From the NCBI RefSeq assembly GCF_900112425.1, contig NZ_FOLP01000012.1, positions 1-64,000 on the forward strand: a stretch of DNA of 64,000 nt, written 5' to 3'. The stretch is from Variovorax sp. OK212. Its GTDB lineage: Bacteria; Pseudomonadota; Gammaproteobacteria; Burkholderiales; Burkholderiaceae_C. The position numbers and the translations under genes are program-made. Positions 49,415-58,357 of this stretch are shown here, one piece after another; position 1 is the stretch's first letter, and each line of letters opens with the position of its first letter. The notes under the pieces are model-generated. The model was not told where the DNA came from and searched no databases. It was given only the letters and a program-made list of their open reading frames with translations.

Positions 49415-52400
49415 CTATTGCGCGACACGCGACCTGAACCAGCGCTCGAATCCGTTGACATACGTGAATACCACAGGGACCACGAGCAGGCTGAGCAGTG
49501 TCGAGGTCACGAGACCACCGATCACAGCGATCGCCATCGGCTGACGAAAGCTCGCGTCCGAGCCCAAACCGAGGGCGATGGGCAGCATGCCTGCGATCAT
49601 CGCTACCGTGGTCATCACGATCGGCCTCGAACGCTTATGGCAGGCATCGATCAACGCGTCCATGGGAGGAAGGCCGCGGTCCCTCATGCCGACGACTGTG
49701 TGTTCCACCAGCAAGATCGAGTTCTTGGTGACGATGCCCATGAGCATCACCAATCCGATCATCGACGGAACATCCAGCTCACTTCGCGCCAGAAGCAGCG
49801 CCACGAAGGCTCCGCCCAGCGACAGCGGAATCGCCGAAAGGATGGTGACGGGCTGCAGGAAGTCTTTGAAAAGAAGCACCAGCACACAGAACATGCACAG
49901 CACGCCAGTGAGGATCGCGAGGCCGAAGCCCGAGGTCAGCTCGGCCGCCACTTCGGCATCGCCCGTATTGATCAGCGAAACGCTCGACGGCATCTGCTGC
50001 GCCGCTGGCAGTGCACGGGCTGCTGTCAGTGCCTCGCCCAGCGGCATGCCGCCGAGGTCGGCGCTCACGGTGACGTAGCGGCGCCTGTCGTAACGGTCGA
50101 TCTGTGCCGGGCCGCTTTCAACAGCCAGTTCGGCCACGCTCGACAGCGGTACCAGTCCGTTGCGCGAAGGCACTCGCAGGCTAGCGAGCGCTTCGATGTC
50201 CTGGCGCGTCGTATCGGGCACGCGCACACGGATGTCGACCTGGCGGCTGTCGAGGTTGAGCTTGGGCAACTGCGCATCGAAATCGCCACTGGTGGCAATT
50301 CGGATGGTCTCGCCAATCGTGGCCGTGCTCACTCCACGCTCGGCGGCACGTTTCAGGTCGGGCCGCACGATGATTTCTGGGCGCTCAAGGCTGGCTGTTG
50401 TGCGAATACTCGAGAGTCGACTCACGCCGCGTAAATCGCGCTCGAAGGCTTGCGCACTTGCTTTCAGTGCCTGCGCGTTGTCACTCGTGAGAATCAACGA
50501 CATCTGTTCGCCTGCGCCGCCACCGCTCACGGCAAAGCGTGCACCCGGTAGCGTGGTGAGTATCCTGCGCACACTCTTTTCGATCGCCATTTGCGAGGGG
50601 CGGTCTTCACGGGCTCGCAGCACCAAGGTCAGCGCGCTCTTGCGCACATCGGAAGCCTGGCCCGCACCACCGATTTGTGCGGCTCCCACGGCGGTAAATA
50701 CGCTGCGAATTCCCGGGACGTCGTGCAGCGCACCGCGCACGCGCTCCGACACTTCCACGGTGTCGCTCAGCGAACTGCCCGGCGGTAGCTCGACGTTGAC
50801 CGTGGTGAAGCCGCGATCCGATGCGGGAATCAGGCCTGAGGGTATCAGCGGGATCAGCGCGATCGAGATCAGGAAGAACGCGGTGGCTGCGGCCATCGTT
50901 GTCCAGCGGTGCGTCAGGCACCACCGCACCGAGTCCAGGTAGACGCGCATGAGCTTGCCGTCTGCCTCCGGCTTTCCCGACGGTGCATGCGGCTTGAGCA
51001 GCCATGAGGCCAAGATGGGTGTCAGCAGGCGCGCCACGAGCAGCGACGCCAGCACTGCGATCACCGCAGTCCAGCCGAACTGCTGAAAAAAGAGACCCGG
51101 TATGCCACTCATCAACGTGGTTGGCACAAAAACCACCACCAGCGTCATCGTGGTTGCGATCACCGCCAACGCGATCTCATTGACTGCGTCGCCGGTGGCC
51201 TGCAGCACGGACTTACCCATGCGCCGGTGGCGTTCGATGTTCTCGATCTCGACGATGGCATCGTCGACCAGGATGCCGACGATCACCGCCAGAGAAAGCA
51301 GCGTCAGTGTGTTGAGCGAATAGCCGAGCCAGGACATCGCCGCGAACGCCGGCAAGATCGACAGCGGCAGGGCAGAGGCTGCCACCAGCGTGGCACGCCA
51401 GTCACGCAGGAACCACCAGACGACCAGCACCGCAAGGATCGCTCCCTCGTACAGCATCTGCATCGAGCCGTGGAACTGTTCGCGGGTGTATTCCACACTC
51501 CCCGATACCGGCGTGACGACCAGAGACGTGTCGGCCGCCTGCATGCGTTCTAGCGCTTCGGTGACGCCCTGTGCGATTCGCGTCTCGTCGAAGCCTTTGG
51601 CGCGATAGACGCTGAATCCCACGACGGCCTTGCCGTCCAGCAGTGCGGCCTGGTTGCGTTCGGCATTCGTATCGTGCACCGATGCCACTTGGTCCAGCCG
51701 CACCTCGCGACCATCGGCCAGGGCCACCGGCATGTCCACCAGTTCGGCGGCCTGTCGCACCGTCGCAACCGTTCTTACCGATTGCTCGGAGAGGCCGATC
51801 TGGCCGCGCCCACCGGAGGATTCCTGCTGGGTGCGCCGCAATGCCCGCGAGACGTCGGTTGTCGTCACGCCAAGCGCATTCATCTGTGCGGTATTCACTT
51901 CGACGCGGACTTCGCGCTGGACGCCACCCAGCCGGTCCACGCGTCCGACACCGGGTACCGCGAGCAGCGCTTTGCCGACAGCGTCATCGACGAACCACGA
52001 GAGCGCTTCCTCGTTCATTCGATCGGATGCGATGGCGTAAGTGAGGATCGGGCTGCCGCGTTCGGTGACGGCGCTGATGGTCGGTTGCAGTAGATCCGCT
52101 GGCAGGTTCGAACGCACGCGATCGACCGCATCTTTCGTGTCGATCAGGGCGTCCGAAAGCTTCTTCTCCAGCGAAAACTCCACACGGATTTGCACGCTGC
52201 CGTCGGTGATCGACGTGCGTGTGTGCTTGAGTCCGGTGATGGTGGCGAGCGAATTCTCTACCGTGCGAGCGACCTCGGTCTCGAGCTGGGCGGGAGCCGC
52301 GCCAGGCTGAGAGAGCACGATGTTCACGGTCGGCAGGTCCAGGTCTGGAAGAGCCTGGATCGGGAGTTGCTGAAAACCGCGCACACCTGCAAATGTCAGC

Positions 52401-52459
52401 AGGGCGAACAACAGGATGGCTGGAATCGGGTTGCGCAAGGACCACGTGGCGAAGTTCAT
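49415..52459 (-). CDS. RND efflux transporter (AcrB/HAE1 family)
   Basis: 1014 residues. Twelve membrane helices in two repeats, large periplasmic loops, NFATWSLRNPIPAILLFALLTFAG start, LPDLDLPTV, LSVIVGILVDDAIVEIENIERH-type helix 4 (proton-relay Asp pair), and GIVTKNSILLVEHTV. Relatives pump drugs, dyes or aromatic compounds out with a proton gradient. It is the last gene of the tripartite operon, 3 bp after the adaptor gene, and is slightly shorter than AcrB (about 1050). Confidence 0.92.
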   Translation of the reverse strand: MNFATWSLRNPIPAILLFALLTFAGVRGFQQLPIQALPDLDLPTVNIVLSQPGAAPAQLETEVARTVENSLATITGLKHTRTSITDGSVQIRVEFSLEKKLSDALIDTKDAVDRVRSNLPADLLQPTISAVTERGSPILTYAIASDRMNEEALSWFVDDAVGKALLAVPGVGRVDRLGGVQREVRVEVNTAQMNALGVTTTDVSRALRRTQQESSGGRGQIGLSEQSVRTVATVRQAAELVDMPVALADGREVRLDQVASVHDTNAERNQAALLDGKAVVGFSVYRAKGFDETRIAQGVTEALERMQAADTSLVVTPVSGSVEYTREQFHGSMQMLYEGAILAVLVVWWFLRDWRATLVAASALPLSILPAFAAMSWLGYSLNTLTLLSLAVIVGILVDDAIVEIENIERHRRMGKSVLQATGDAVNEIALAVIATTMTLVVVFVPTTLMSGIPGLFFQQFGWTAVIAVLASLLVARLLTPILASWLLKPHAPSGKPEADGKLMRVYLDSVRWCLTHRWTTMAAATAFFLISIALIPLIPSGLIPASDRGFTTVNVELPPGSSLSDTVEVSERVRGALHDVPGIRSVFTAVGAAQIGGAGQASDVRKSALTLVLRAREDRPSQMAIEKSVRRILTTLPGARFAVSGGGAGEQMSLILTSDNAQALKASAQAFERDLRGVSRLSSIRTTASLERPEIIVRPDLKRAAERGVSTATIGETIRIATSGDFDAQLPKLNLDSRQVDIRVRVPDTTRQDIEALASLRVPSRNGLVPLSSVAELAVESGPAQIDRYDRRRYVTVSADLGGMPLGEALTAARALPAAQQMPSSVSLINTGDAEVAAELTSGFGLAILTGVLCMFCVLVLLFKDFLQPVTILSAIPLSLGGAFVALLLARSELDVPSMIGLVMLMGIVTKNSILLVEHTVVGMRDRGLPPMDALIDACHKRSRPIVMTTVAMIAGMLPIALGLGSDASFRQPMAIAVIGGLVTSTLLSLLVVPVVFTYVNGFERWFRSRVAQ

Positions 52460-52462
52460 CGT

Positions 52463-53686
52463 TCAGCCCTTGTTCAATGTCAGCGCCGCCAACGGTGCAG
52501 TGACTGATGGACTGGCGACGCGCACGGTATCGCCATCGTTTAGCAGGCCGGCACCCTGCGCGACTACGTGATCGCCTTGCGCGAGGTTTTGCAGGATTTC
52601 GATCTCCGTGCCACGTCGACGTCCGGTCGTCACGGCCTGCGCACGCACTTTGCGCGTGGCCTCGGATCCAATCAATCGGAATACAAAACTGCGACCGTCG
52701 CGGATCACCACACTCGACGCAGGAACCACCAACGCATTGCTCGTCGTCAGTGCGATCTGACCGCTGGCGTACATGCCGCCGCGTGCGGTGCTGCCGGGGG
52801 CAATGTCCGCATACACAACGCCGAGCCGCGAACGCTCGTCGAGCAGGGGCGCGATCTGACGGATGCGCGCCTGGGCGGTGCCGCCGTCGGGTAGCGCGAG
52901 CGAAACCGACTGCCCCAAGGTCACGGCTGCGATCTGCCCGGCCGTGAGCTCGCCGCGCCATTCGAGCCTGCTTTGCCGCACCAGCCGGAAGAGCTCCTGC
53001 CCGCTGCTTGCCACCGCCCCCAAGGTGGCCGAGCGCGCGCTGATTTCACCATCGTCAGGGGCAATGACGTCTGCATGGCGCAGTTGCAAGCGTTTGGAGT
53101 TCAATTGCGCGCGAGCCGAATCGACCTGCGCTCGCGCAGTCGCGGCTTGCGTGACGTACTGAAGGATCTCCTGCTCGCTGATGCCTCCGCTGCCCTTGAG
53201 TTGAAGGGCGCGTTCGCGGTTCGCATCGGCCTGCGCGGCGAGACTCTCGGCTTGCGCAACGCCGGCGAGAAGTTGCGCTTCATCCGCGCGCAGCATGGCG
53301 GCATCGAAGCGCGCGAGGAGCTGGCCGCGTCGTACGACGTCGCCCACGCCGACATGCAGTTCTGCAATCCGCAGCCCCGAAGTCTGGGAGCCGACGACAG
53401 CTTCCTGCCATGGCGCAATCGCGCCAGTGGCATCCAGCGTGGTGGGCCATTCGGTCGTGCGCGCGAGAGCTTCCGTTACCGTCAATGCAGAGGCGGTCGG
53501 TGCCGCGGGGAGCGGCGAATGGCGTTCCCGAAGGCCCCACACGGCAAATGCGATGGACAGCACGGCGATCGTGGATGTGGCAACAACCCACACAAGGCGT
53601 CGGCCCGAACGTAGAGCAGGGCGCAGGGCATGCTTTGCGGGCTGGAGCGTGACCAGTTCGGTGTTGTCGTACTCGTTCGAGTTCAT
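52463..53686 (-). CDS. RND periplasmic adaptor (membrane-fusion protein)
   Basis: 407 residues. N-terminal membrane anchor (LVWVVATSTIAVLSIAFAVWGL), then the lipoyl/barrel-sandwich halves (GAIAPWQEAVVGSQTSGLRIAELHVGVGDVVRRGQLLARFD; DVIAPDDGEISARSATLGAVASSGQELF) separated by an alpha-hairpin, and beta-barrel domains. It links pump and outer-membrane channel. It overlaps the channel gene by 4 bp. Confidence 0.92.
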   Translation of the reverse strand: MNSNEYDNTELVTLQPAKHALRPALRSGRRLVWVVATSTIAVLSIAFAVWGLRERHSPLPAAPTASALTVTEALARTTEWPTTLDATGAIAPWQEAVVGSQTSGLRIAELHVGVGDVVRRGQLLARFDAAMLRADEAQLLAGVAQAESLAAQADANRERALQLKGSGGISEQEILQYVTQAATARAQVDSARAQLNSKRLQLRHADVIAPDDGEISARSATLGAVASSGQELFRLVRQSRLEWRGELTAGQIAAVTLGQSVSLALPDGGTAQARIRQIAPLLDERSRLGVVYADIAPGSTARGGMYASGQIALTTSNALVVPASSVVIRDGRSFVFRLIGSEATRKVRAQAVTTGRRRGTEIEILQNLAQGDHVVAQGAGLLNDGDTVRVASPSVTAPLAALTLNKG

Positions 53687-55191
53687 GAAGAGAGAGCGGT
53701 TTCGGTGACGGCGGCATTGCCTGAAGCTCGCACGAGGCTGATCCAGGCTTGGCCGCTGTCCTGTGCGGCAGTGATTGCGCTGTCCTGCGCTGCCGCGAAC
53801 TGGCGTCGTGCGTCCTCGAGCTCGAAGAGGCTCACGGCGCCAGCGCGCCAGCGCGCTTCCGTGGCTTCGAGAACCAGCCGGGCGGCGACCACCGCCTCAT
53901 GGGTGGTGAGGCGGCGTTCATCGGACGAGGCGACCGCCGCCAGGGCGTCTTCGATTTCCTGAGCCGCGGAGCGCACGGCGATGCGCAAGGCAGCTACCGC
54001 ACCGCGGTAGCGGGCCTCTGTCGCTGCCACGTTGGCCGCGCCGCGTCCGCCGTCGAACAAACTGCCCACGAGCGCGGGACCTGCTGACCAGGCTGTGTAG
54101 TCGAGCGTGGTGCCGGCTGCGTGAAGCCATTGGCCGCTCAATGCCGCTGAAAGGTCCAGTCGCGGAAGGCGTTCTGCCCGTGCCACGCCAATCTCCGCCC
54201 AGGCAGCGGCGACTTCGCGCTCGGCACTCACCACGCTGGGATGTGCCGCAAGCACCTCGGCTGGCAAGGACAACCGCGCGCGCGGTGCGACTGGCATCAC
54301 CGAGTCGATCCCAAACCGGGTGTCTCTGCTGATTGCAGCGGGAAGCGATGCTGACAACGGGACGAAAACAAGTGCGCGAACGGTGTCGAGTGGCTGTCCA
54401 CTCAGTGCCACCAGTGCATTGGCACTGCGGGCGCATTCCTGCCGCCGAGCGGCAAGGCTTGTGCGTGCGGTGGCCAGTCCGCTGATTGCGCGCGCTTCTT
54501 CGATGGGTGCGACAAATCCGGTGGTGACGCGGCGACGGGTAAGTTGAAGCGTTTTCTCGCGCGAATCGATGTCTTCGGCCAGCACCATGCTGGAAAACTC
54601 GCAGGCCCGCAACGCCAGCACCTGGCTTGCGATCTGCGAAGTCAGCGAAAGGTGGGCCGCGCGGGCATCGGCATCCCGGGCGTCGAGCTTGCGCTCACTG
54701 GCCTCCACTGAATTGCGGATGCGGCCGAAGAGGTCAAGCTCCCAACTGGGGCCAATGCCGACGGATGTCGCGGTGGTCGTGCGCGTGCTTCCATCGCTGC
54801 TATCGGTGTTCAGGCTGCGCCCGCGCGTGCTGCCGGCGTTGATGCCCAAGGTCGGCAAGCGCTGTGCGCTGGAAACGCCCAACTGAGCCCTGGCTTCATC
54901 GACGCGTGACATGGCTTGAGCAAGGGTGGGGCTGTCGGCCAGTGCTGCGCCGGTCAGTGCATCGATGGCGGGGTCGTTCAGTTGGCGCCACCACTGGGTG
55001 TTCGCCGTGGCTGTGGAGAGGCCTTCCTGCTGCATCGCAGACCAGGCTGCCGGCGCTGAAATGGCGTCGGCTGCATACGGCGGCTGCGTTGAACAGCCAG
55101 CCAGTGCGGCAAGCAGTGGAATCAGGAGGGATGCTGTAAATCTCGGCTTCGCGCTGCGCATCGGGTGGCGCTTCATTGCGCAGTTCAGCAT
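53683..55191 (-). CDS. Outer-membrane efflux channel lipoprotein (NodT/OprM type)
   Basis: 502 residues from ATG 55191 (GGAG 6 nt upstream). Lipobox LLAALAGC, then two OEP repeats (WSAMQQEGLSTATANTQWWRQLNDPAIDALTG; VGIGPSWELDLFGRIRNSVEASERKL; LPRLDLSAALSGQWL). Forms a trimeric tunnel with the adaptor and pump. It is the first gene of the operon and starts with MLNC, the same four codons as mlaA, because the promoter cassette extends into both genes. Confidence 0.92.
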   Translation of the reverse strand: MLNCAMKRHPMRSAKPRFTASLLIPLLAALAGCSTQPPYAADAISAPAAWSAMQQEGLSTATANTQWWRQLNDPAIDALTGAALADSPTLAQAMSRVDEARAQLGVSSAQRLPTLGINAGSTRGRSLNTDSSDGSTRTTTATSVGIGPSWELDLFGRIRNSVEASERKLDARDADARAAHLSLTSQIASQVLALRACEFSSMVLAEDIDSREKTLQLTRRRVTTGFVAPIEEARAISGLATARTSLAARRQECARSANALVALSGQPLDTVRALVFVPLSASLPAAISRDTRFGIDSVMPVAPRARLSLPAEVLAAHPSVVSAEREVAAAWAEIGVARAERLPRLDLSAALSGQWLHAAGTTLDYTAWSAGPALVGSLFDGGRGAANVAATEARYRGAVAALRIAVRSAAQEIEDALAAVASSDERRLTTHEAVVAARLVLEATEARWRAGAVSLFELEDARRQFAAAQDSAITAAQDSGQAWISLVRASGNAAVTETALSS

Positions 55192-55300
55192 GGGGTCTCC
55201 GGTCTGAAAGGCATGCGCGTGACGACATGTCTTCGCTTGCTGGAGCAGATGCTGAGCGAAGGGCTTTAATAACTCTTTAGAGAAATTAAGAATTGATTAA
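55180..55300 (-). promoter_or_regulatory. Promoter/leader cassette of the RND operon, copy of that before mlaA
   Basis: On the minus strand the region opens with ATTAAT-caatt-CTTAAT (PmrA/QseB-like box) and continues TTATTAAAGCC, CTCAGCATC, GCTCCAG, then 48 nt to the ATG with GGAG. The matching stretch at 42392-42512 is gap-free over 121 bp including the first four codons; about 90 positions agree by hand count. Confidence 0.8.
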
Positions 55301-55323
55301 TTCGGGAGGGCCCCGCCTGGGCG

Positions 55324-56229
55324 TCAACCCAGCCGACCTTTGGCCGCATAGGCCAGAAGTTGATCGATCACGTAGCGCACACGAGGGTTCAGGTGTGCCT
55401 GTCGTGGCCACACGGCGTGAACCTCCACGCCGACGCCCGAGTAAGCCCGCAGTACAGGCCTCAGGAGGCCGGCGCTCAATGGCTCGCGCACCAGCGAGTG
55501 GGGCAACTGGACGATCCCGAGGCCACCGATGGCGGCATCCACCATGGCCTCTCCATCGCTCAGCCGGTGTGTAGCAGGTGGAGTGAAGCGCTTTTGTGTT
55601 CCATCGTCGCGCACGAACCAGACGAGGGGTGGACCTTTCAGTGAACCCACGATGCAGCGATGCGCACGGACGTCCGTCAGGGTTCGAGGCTCGCCGCGTG
55701 CCTGCAGATACGCTGGCGAGGCACAGATCACGCGCTCTTGTGTCACGAGATGGCGTGCAACGAGCTCGGCACTGTCCGGGAGGGCCCCGAAGCGGATTGC
55801 CAGATCGACTCCGTCCTGCAGCAGGTCGCTGGTGGCGTCCGTGAACGTGAGCGTCAGGCTCAGATCGGGGTGAGGCCGCGTGATCTCGATGAGTGCGGGC
55901 AAGAGGACCCGTCGACCGAACGCGACGGGCATGTCGATATGCAGCCGTCCGCTGAGGATCTGGTTGTCGGATGAAAGGGCCGCCTGTGCCGCGGTGATCT
56001 CATCGATTGCCGAAGTGCAGGCGGCGAGATAGGCCTCGCCGTCGGCCGTCAGCTTCGTCAGGCGGGTGGTTCGATGGAACAGTTTGAAGCCGAGCCTGTC
56101 TTCCAGGCGGGCAATGGTCTTGCCCACCGCCGACTTCGTCAGGCTCAGCCGCTCGGCGGCTTCCGTGAATGTGCTCGATCGCGCGGTCGCCACGAAAACG
56201 GACACGCCAGACAGGGGGTCGCGTTGCAT
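55324..56229 (-). CDS. LysR-family transcriptional regulator
   Basis: 301 residues. HTH: VSVFVATARSSTFTEAAERLSLTKSAVGKTIARLEDRLGFKLFHRTTRL; effector domain ILSGRLHIDMPVAFGRRVLLPALIEI, VDLAIRFGAL, PPLVWFVRDDGT. CrgA-type. It is divergent from a tautomerase-hydrolase pair and probably controls them. A relic of a related gene is at 28118-28215. Confidence 0.9.
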   Translation of the reverse strand: MQRDPLSGVSVFVATARSSTFTEAAERLSLTKSAVGKTIARLEDRLGFKLFHRTTRLTKLTADGEAYLAACTSAIDEITAAQAALSSDNQILSGRLHIDMPVAFGRRVLLPALIEITRPHPDLSLTLTFTDATSDLLQDGVDLAIRFGALPDSAELVARHLVTQERVICASPAYLQARGEPRTLTDVRAHRCIVGSLKGPPLVWFVRDDGTQKRFTPPATHRLSDGEAMVDAAIGGLGIVQLPHSLVREPLSAGLLRPVLRAYSGVGVEVHAVWPRQAHLNPRVRYVIDQLLAYAAKGRLG

Positions 56230-56267
56230 GGGTGTATCTCCAGAGGCTACACAGAGTGGAAAGAATG

Positions 56268-56297
56268 GCTAATTATGGACTTCAGTTCTTCATTAGC
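56268..56297. promoter_or_regulatory. GCTAAT...ATTAGC inverted repeat in the LysR/tautomerase region
   Basis: GCTAAT at 56268-56273 and ATTAGC at 56292-56297, 18 bp apart, in an AT-rich patch 40 bp from the LysR start. It may be part of a LysR site. The evidence is weak. Confidence 0.3.
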
Positions 56298-56375
56298 ATT
56301 GGTATTCCACAGCCGGAGCACCACGTCCACCAAGGGCGCTTTGGTGCCGGCTTCAACCGTTTCAAGGAGCACTTT

Positions 56376-56579
56376 ATGCCCGTCGTTCGTGTGAGTTGGT
56401 TTGAAGGCAAGGACCATGCGCAAAAGGAAAAGGTCGCATCGGAGATCACGCAGAGCATCGTCCGCAATACCGGGACGGACCCGAACTACATCTATGTGAT
56501 CTTCGAAGACGTCAAGGCGTCCGACTGGGCCGGGGCAGGCAAGCTTTTCGGGAAAGCGTCGGAAGAAAGCGCCGGCTGA
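56376..56579 (+). CDS. 4-oxalocrotonate tautomerase family protein
   Basis: 67 residues. The start at 56376 (AAGGAG upstream) is chosen because it puts Pro directly after Met (MPVVRVSWFEGK); that proline is the catalytic base of the family. The rest (HAQKEKVASEITQSIVRNTG, YIYVIFEDV) matches tautomerases in length and pattern. They interconvert enol and keto acids, often in aromatic degradation. It is followed 16 bp later by an exported hydrolase gene. Confidence 0.88.
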   Translation: MPVVRVSWFEGKDHAQKEKVASEITQSIVRNTGTDPNYIYVIFEDVKASDWAGAGKLFGKASEESAG

Positions 56580-56595
56580 TTCGCGGAGGAAGAAC

Positions 56596-57594
56596 ATGCA
56601 AAAGACGATCGCAGGCCTCGCGCTTGCCGCGGTGTGCGGCTTGCTTTCCATCCAGGTCAGAGCCGAACCCGCGCTGGAGGTCTTGGGCCGAGACTTCGTG
56701 TTTTCCCATCGCGTCGAAGGCATGCCGGCCAGGCTGTCCGATTTCAAGGGCCTTCAAGTTAACCATTTCGTCACCAACGACGGGGTCAAACTGGCCTACT
56801 GGGAGGCAGGGCAGGGCAAGCCGTTGATCCTTGTGCCCGGATGGTCGGCCAATGGTGCCCAGTACATCAACGTCATGTATCTGTTGGCCAAGCACTACCG
56901 TGTCTATGTGCTGGACCCGCGCAACCAGGGGTTGTCGCAGCACGTCGACTACGGCAACCGGATTGCACGCTATTCGATGGACCTGAAGGAATTCGGGGAC
57001 CACCTCGGCGTGAAGTCGGCCGACTACGTGGGGCACTCGATGGGGGCGGCTATCCTCTGGAGCTATATCGACTTGTTCGGTACGGGCGCTATGCGAAAGG
57101 CGGTCTTCGTCGACGAGCCGATCTCCATCTACTCGCACAGCGATTGGTCGGAAAAGGAGCGCTCCGAAGCGGGTGGGAGCACCAGTTCGCCGGAGCGGAT
57201 GGTGGCCGCCTTGACTGCGGGTGGCCCGGTCAACAAGCTCATCACGGACATGAAACCGTTCGAGCGCGCACAGTCATTCGACTCGCCCTACTTTGCGAAC
57301 TCCGAGGGCTTTGCCAGTGCAGTCATCAAGAGCGATCCACAGGCGATGGGACGGGTGCTGTTCAATCACACGGTAAGCGACTGGCGCGACGTCGTGCGCC
57401 ACAAGATCGACATACCCGTTGCGATCTTCTCGGGAGACGAAAGCAACAATCTCCCCAGCCAACGCTGGGCGCAGTCGGTGATCCCGAACGCTACGCTCTA
57501 CAGCTACACGTCAGCCGAACAAGGTGATCACTTCCTGATGTTCAAGAATCCCGTCAAGTTCGCCAGCGATCTGCAGGCATTCCTGGCGCGTTGA
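56596..57594 (+). CDS. Exported alpha/beta hydrolase
   Basis: 332 residues. Signal peptide TIAGLALAAVCGLLSIQVRA. Oxyanion segment LVPGWSANG, nucleophile elbow GHSMGAA (Ser), Asp in FSGDES and His in QGDHFLMF form a full triad. The family includes haloperoxidase-like esterases and carbon-carbon hydrolases. The location outside the cytoplasm suggests action on an imported ester. It is in one operon with the tautomerase. Confidence 0.87.
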   Translation: MQKTIAGLALAAVCGLLSIQVRAEPALEVLGRDFVFSHRVEGMPARLSDFKGLQVNHFVTNDGVKLAYWEAGQGKPLILVPGWSANGAQYINVMYLLAKHYRVYVLDPRNQGLSQHVDYGNRIARYSMDLKEFGDHLGVKSADYVGHSMGAAILWSYIDLFGTGAMRKAVFVDEPISIYSHSDWSEKERSEAGGSTSSPERMVAALTAGGPVNKLITDMKPFERAQSFDSPYFANSEGFASAVIKSDPQAMGRVLFNHTVSDWRDVVRHKIDIPVAIFSGDESNNLPSQRWAQSVIPNATLYSYTSAEQGDHFLMFKNPVKFASDLQAFLAR

Positions 57595-57639
57595 GGTGTA
57601 CCGGGCAACGTGCGTGCGGTCCGCCTCGCTCTGAACCAC

Positions 57640-58278
57640 TCAAGCGGCGTCGGGCTGCGCCGACGGTTCTGCGCGCTTGAACGCTTCCAGGCTTGAACAG
57701 GCGGCATCGATGGCCTGCAACCGAGGCCAACGACCGAGTTCGACCTTGAACCTGCGAGCGCTTTCGATCTGAGGAACAAGATAGGTATCGGCCAGCGTCG
57801 GGTGGTCGCCAAAAGAGAAGTCACCGCGGGACCCTTTGGCTGCAATCAATGCGTCGAATGCGTCGAACCCGCTGGTGATCCAGGTGCCGCACCACTGATT
57901 GATCGCTGCTTCGTCAGCGCCGAAGCAGCGGCGGAGCGTCTCCAGAATCCGACGGTTGTTGATCGGATGAACGTCGCATCCGATGATCGCGGCCAAGGTT
58001 CTGACATGTGCGCGTTCGAGCAACTCCGAGGGGAGCAGTGGAACATCCGGATAGCGTTCCTCCAGCCACTCGATGATCGCTGGCGATTGGGTGAGCCGGG
58101 TGTCACCGATGTCCAGTGTCGGCACCAACTGCTGCGGGTTGATGGCCGTGTAGGCTTCGGCGAGATGCTCCTCTTTGCGCAAGTCGACCGCGATCTGTTC
58201 ATAGCTCAGACCTTTGAGATTCAGTGCAATGCGCAGGCGGTGGGAGGTGCCGCTTCGGAAAAAGTTGTAGAGCTTCAT
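57640..58278 (-). CDS. maiA: Maleylacetoacetate isomerase-like glutathione S-transferase
   Basis: 212 residues. The zeta-class GST start MKLYNFFRSGTSHRLRIALNLKGL, then NPQQLVPTLDIGDTRLTQSPAIIEWLEERYP and a C-terminal helical domain (DHPTLADTYLVPQIESARRFKV). It isomerises maleylacetoacetate or maleylpyruvate with glutathione in tyrosine or gentisate breakdown. No fumarylacetoacetase gene is adjacent. It lies 80 bp upstream of the Liv operon's last gene on the same strand. Confidence 0.85.
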   Translation of the reverse strand: MKLYNFFRSGTSHRLRIALNLKGLSYEQIAVDLRKEEHLAEAYTAINPQQLVPTLDIGDTRLTQSPAIIEWLEERYPDVPLLPSELLERAHVRTLAAIIGCDVHPINNRRILETLRRCFGADEAAINQWCGTWITSGFDAFDALIAAKGSRGDFSFGDHPTLADTYLVPQIESARRFKVELGRWPRLQAIDAACSSLEAFKRAEPSAQPDAA

Positions 58279-58357
58279 GGTGTTGGACTCCGGAAAAAGC
58301 GGGCGTCGGAAGGTTCAGGAGCAGGTCGGCTAGTTCGCACTCCCGTTCGAGGGCGTA

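Noticed and set aside
56169..56579. 136-codon version of the tautomerase
   Set aside because: The catalytic Pro must be N-terminal, which fixes the start at 56376.
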